A stretch of DNA of 5,398 nucleotides. Source: Lentzea aerocolonigenes (GTDB lineage Bacteria > Actinomycetota > Actinomycetes > Mycobacteriales > Pseudonocardiaceae). This document shows, in pieces, positions 5,318-5,398 of the stretch (the stretch's first letter is position 1; each line of letters opens with the position of its first letter). Location of the stretch: the NCBI RefSeq assembly GCF_000955955.1, contig NZ_JYJG01000349.1, positions 1 to 5,398 of the forward strand. The letters run 5' to 3'. A program made the translations under genes and the position numbers. The notes below the pieces were generated by a model. That model saw only the letters and a program-made list of their open reading frames with translations, was not told the origin of the DNA and did not search any database.

Positions 5318-5342
5318 AATGTAGCGGCGCCGTCTAGACGGC
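5318..5342 (-). promoter_or_regulatory. Possible -10 box with an adjoining 14 bp palindrome
   Basis: Reading the minus strand, TACATT (5323-5318) matches four of six bases of the -10 consensus and would start transcription near 5310. The perfect palindrome GCCGTCTAGACGGC (5329-5342) fills the spacer just upstream of it, a classic position for a repressor. No good -35 is seen at the expected distance, which would suit an activator-dependent or regulated promoter. Confidence 0.4.
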
Positions 5343-5363
5343 TGATTCCAAGGGGCCTGCCCT

Positions 5364-5388
5364 GTTGGCGTCTGCAAGTACCGCCAAC
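5364..5388. repeat. Inverted repeat GTTGGCG-N11-CGCCAAC
   Basis: Perfect seven-base arms (5364-5370 and 5382-5388) are separated by 11 bases. The centre lies about 94 bases upstream of the ATG at 5282. It could be an operator or activator site for the tandem pair, or a terminator hairpin of a gene right of the window. An eight-base palindrome TTGATCAA (5391-5398) ends the window. Confidence 0.4.
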
Positions 5389-5398
5389 TCTTGATCAA

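Overview
This window looks like ordinary chromosome from a high-GC actinomycete. The strong third-position G/C bias, frequent GTG starts, a DUF2537-type membrane protein beside a SpoU/TrmH methyltransferase, and a roughly 500-residue GCS2-type ligase all fit the Pseudonocardiales (Lentzea, Saccharothrix, Amycolatopsis and relatives). That placement is inferred from recalled family resemblance, not from a database search. No tRNA, rRNA, CRISPR array, insertion sequence or phage gene is visible.

Layout. Bases 1-271 hold no convincing gene; they carry a small hairpin and a degenerate direct repeat. A three-helix membrane protein of the DUF2537 type (272-868, +) runs tail to tail into a SpoU/TrmH RNA 2'-O-methyltransferase (865-1656, -). 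Their stop codons overlap within one CTAG. A divergent intergenic region (1657-1865) carries a clear dyad, a second spaced inverted repeat and a weak promoter candidate. It is followed by a glutamate--cysteine ligase-like protein (1866-3362, +), which again meets its neighbour tail to tail. The right third holds two tandem minus-strand paralogues (5282-4236, then 4239-3379) joined by a GTGA start/stop overlap. Upstream of them, 5283-5398 carries several palindromes and a possible -10 box.

The first three genes have no obvious shared pathway (membrane protein of unknown role, RNA modification, gamma-glutamyl amide bond chemistry). The most interesting part is the two-gene operon at 3379-5282. 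Both products look like class A penicillin-binding proteins that kept the membrane anchor, the short linker before the glycosyltransferase and parts of the transpeptidase fold, but lack the GT51 glycosyltransferase domain and the SxxK/SxN/KTG catalytic set. They look like a tandem pair of membrane-anchored transpeptidase pseudoenzymes, perhaps regulators or scaffolds of wall synthesis; that role is inference.

A second recurring theme is that both tail-to-tail gene pairs lack intergenic space for a terminator. In each pair a strong stem-loop lies inside the last codons of the opposing gene.
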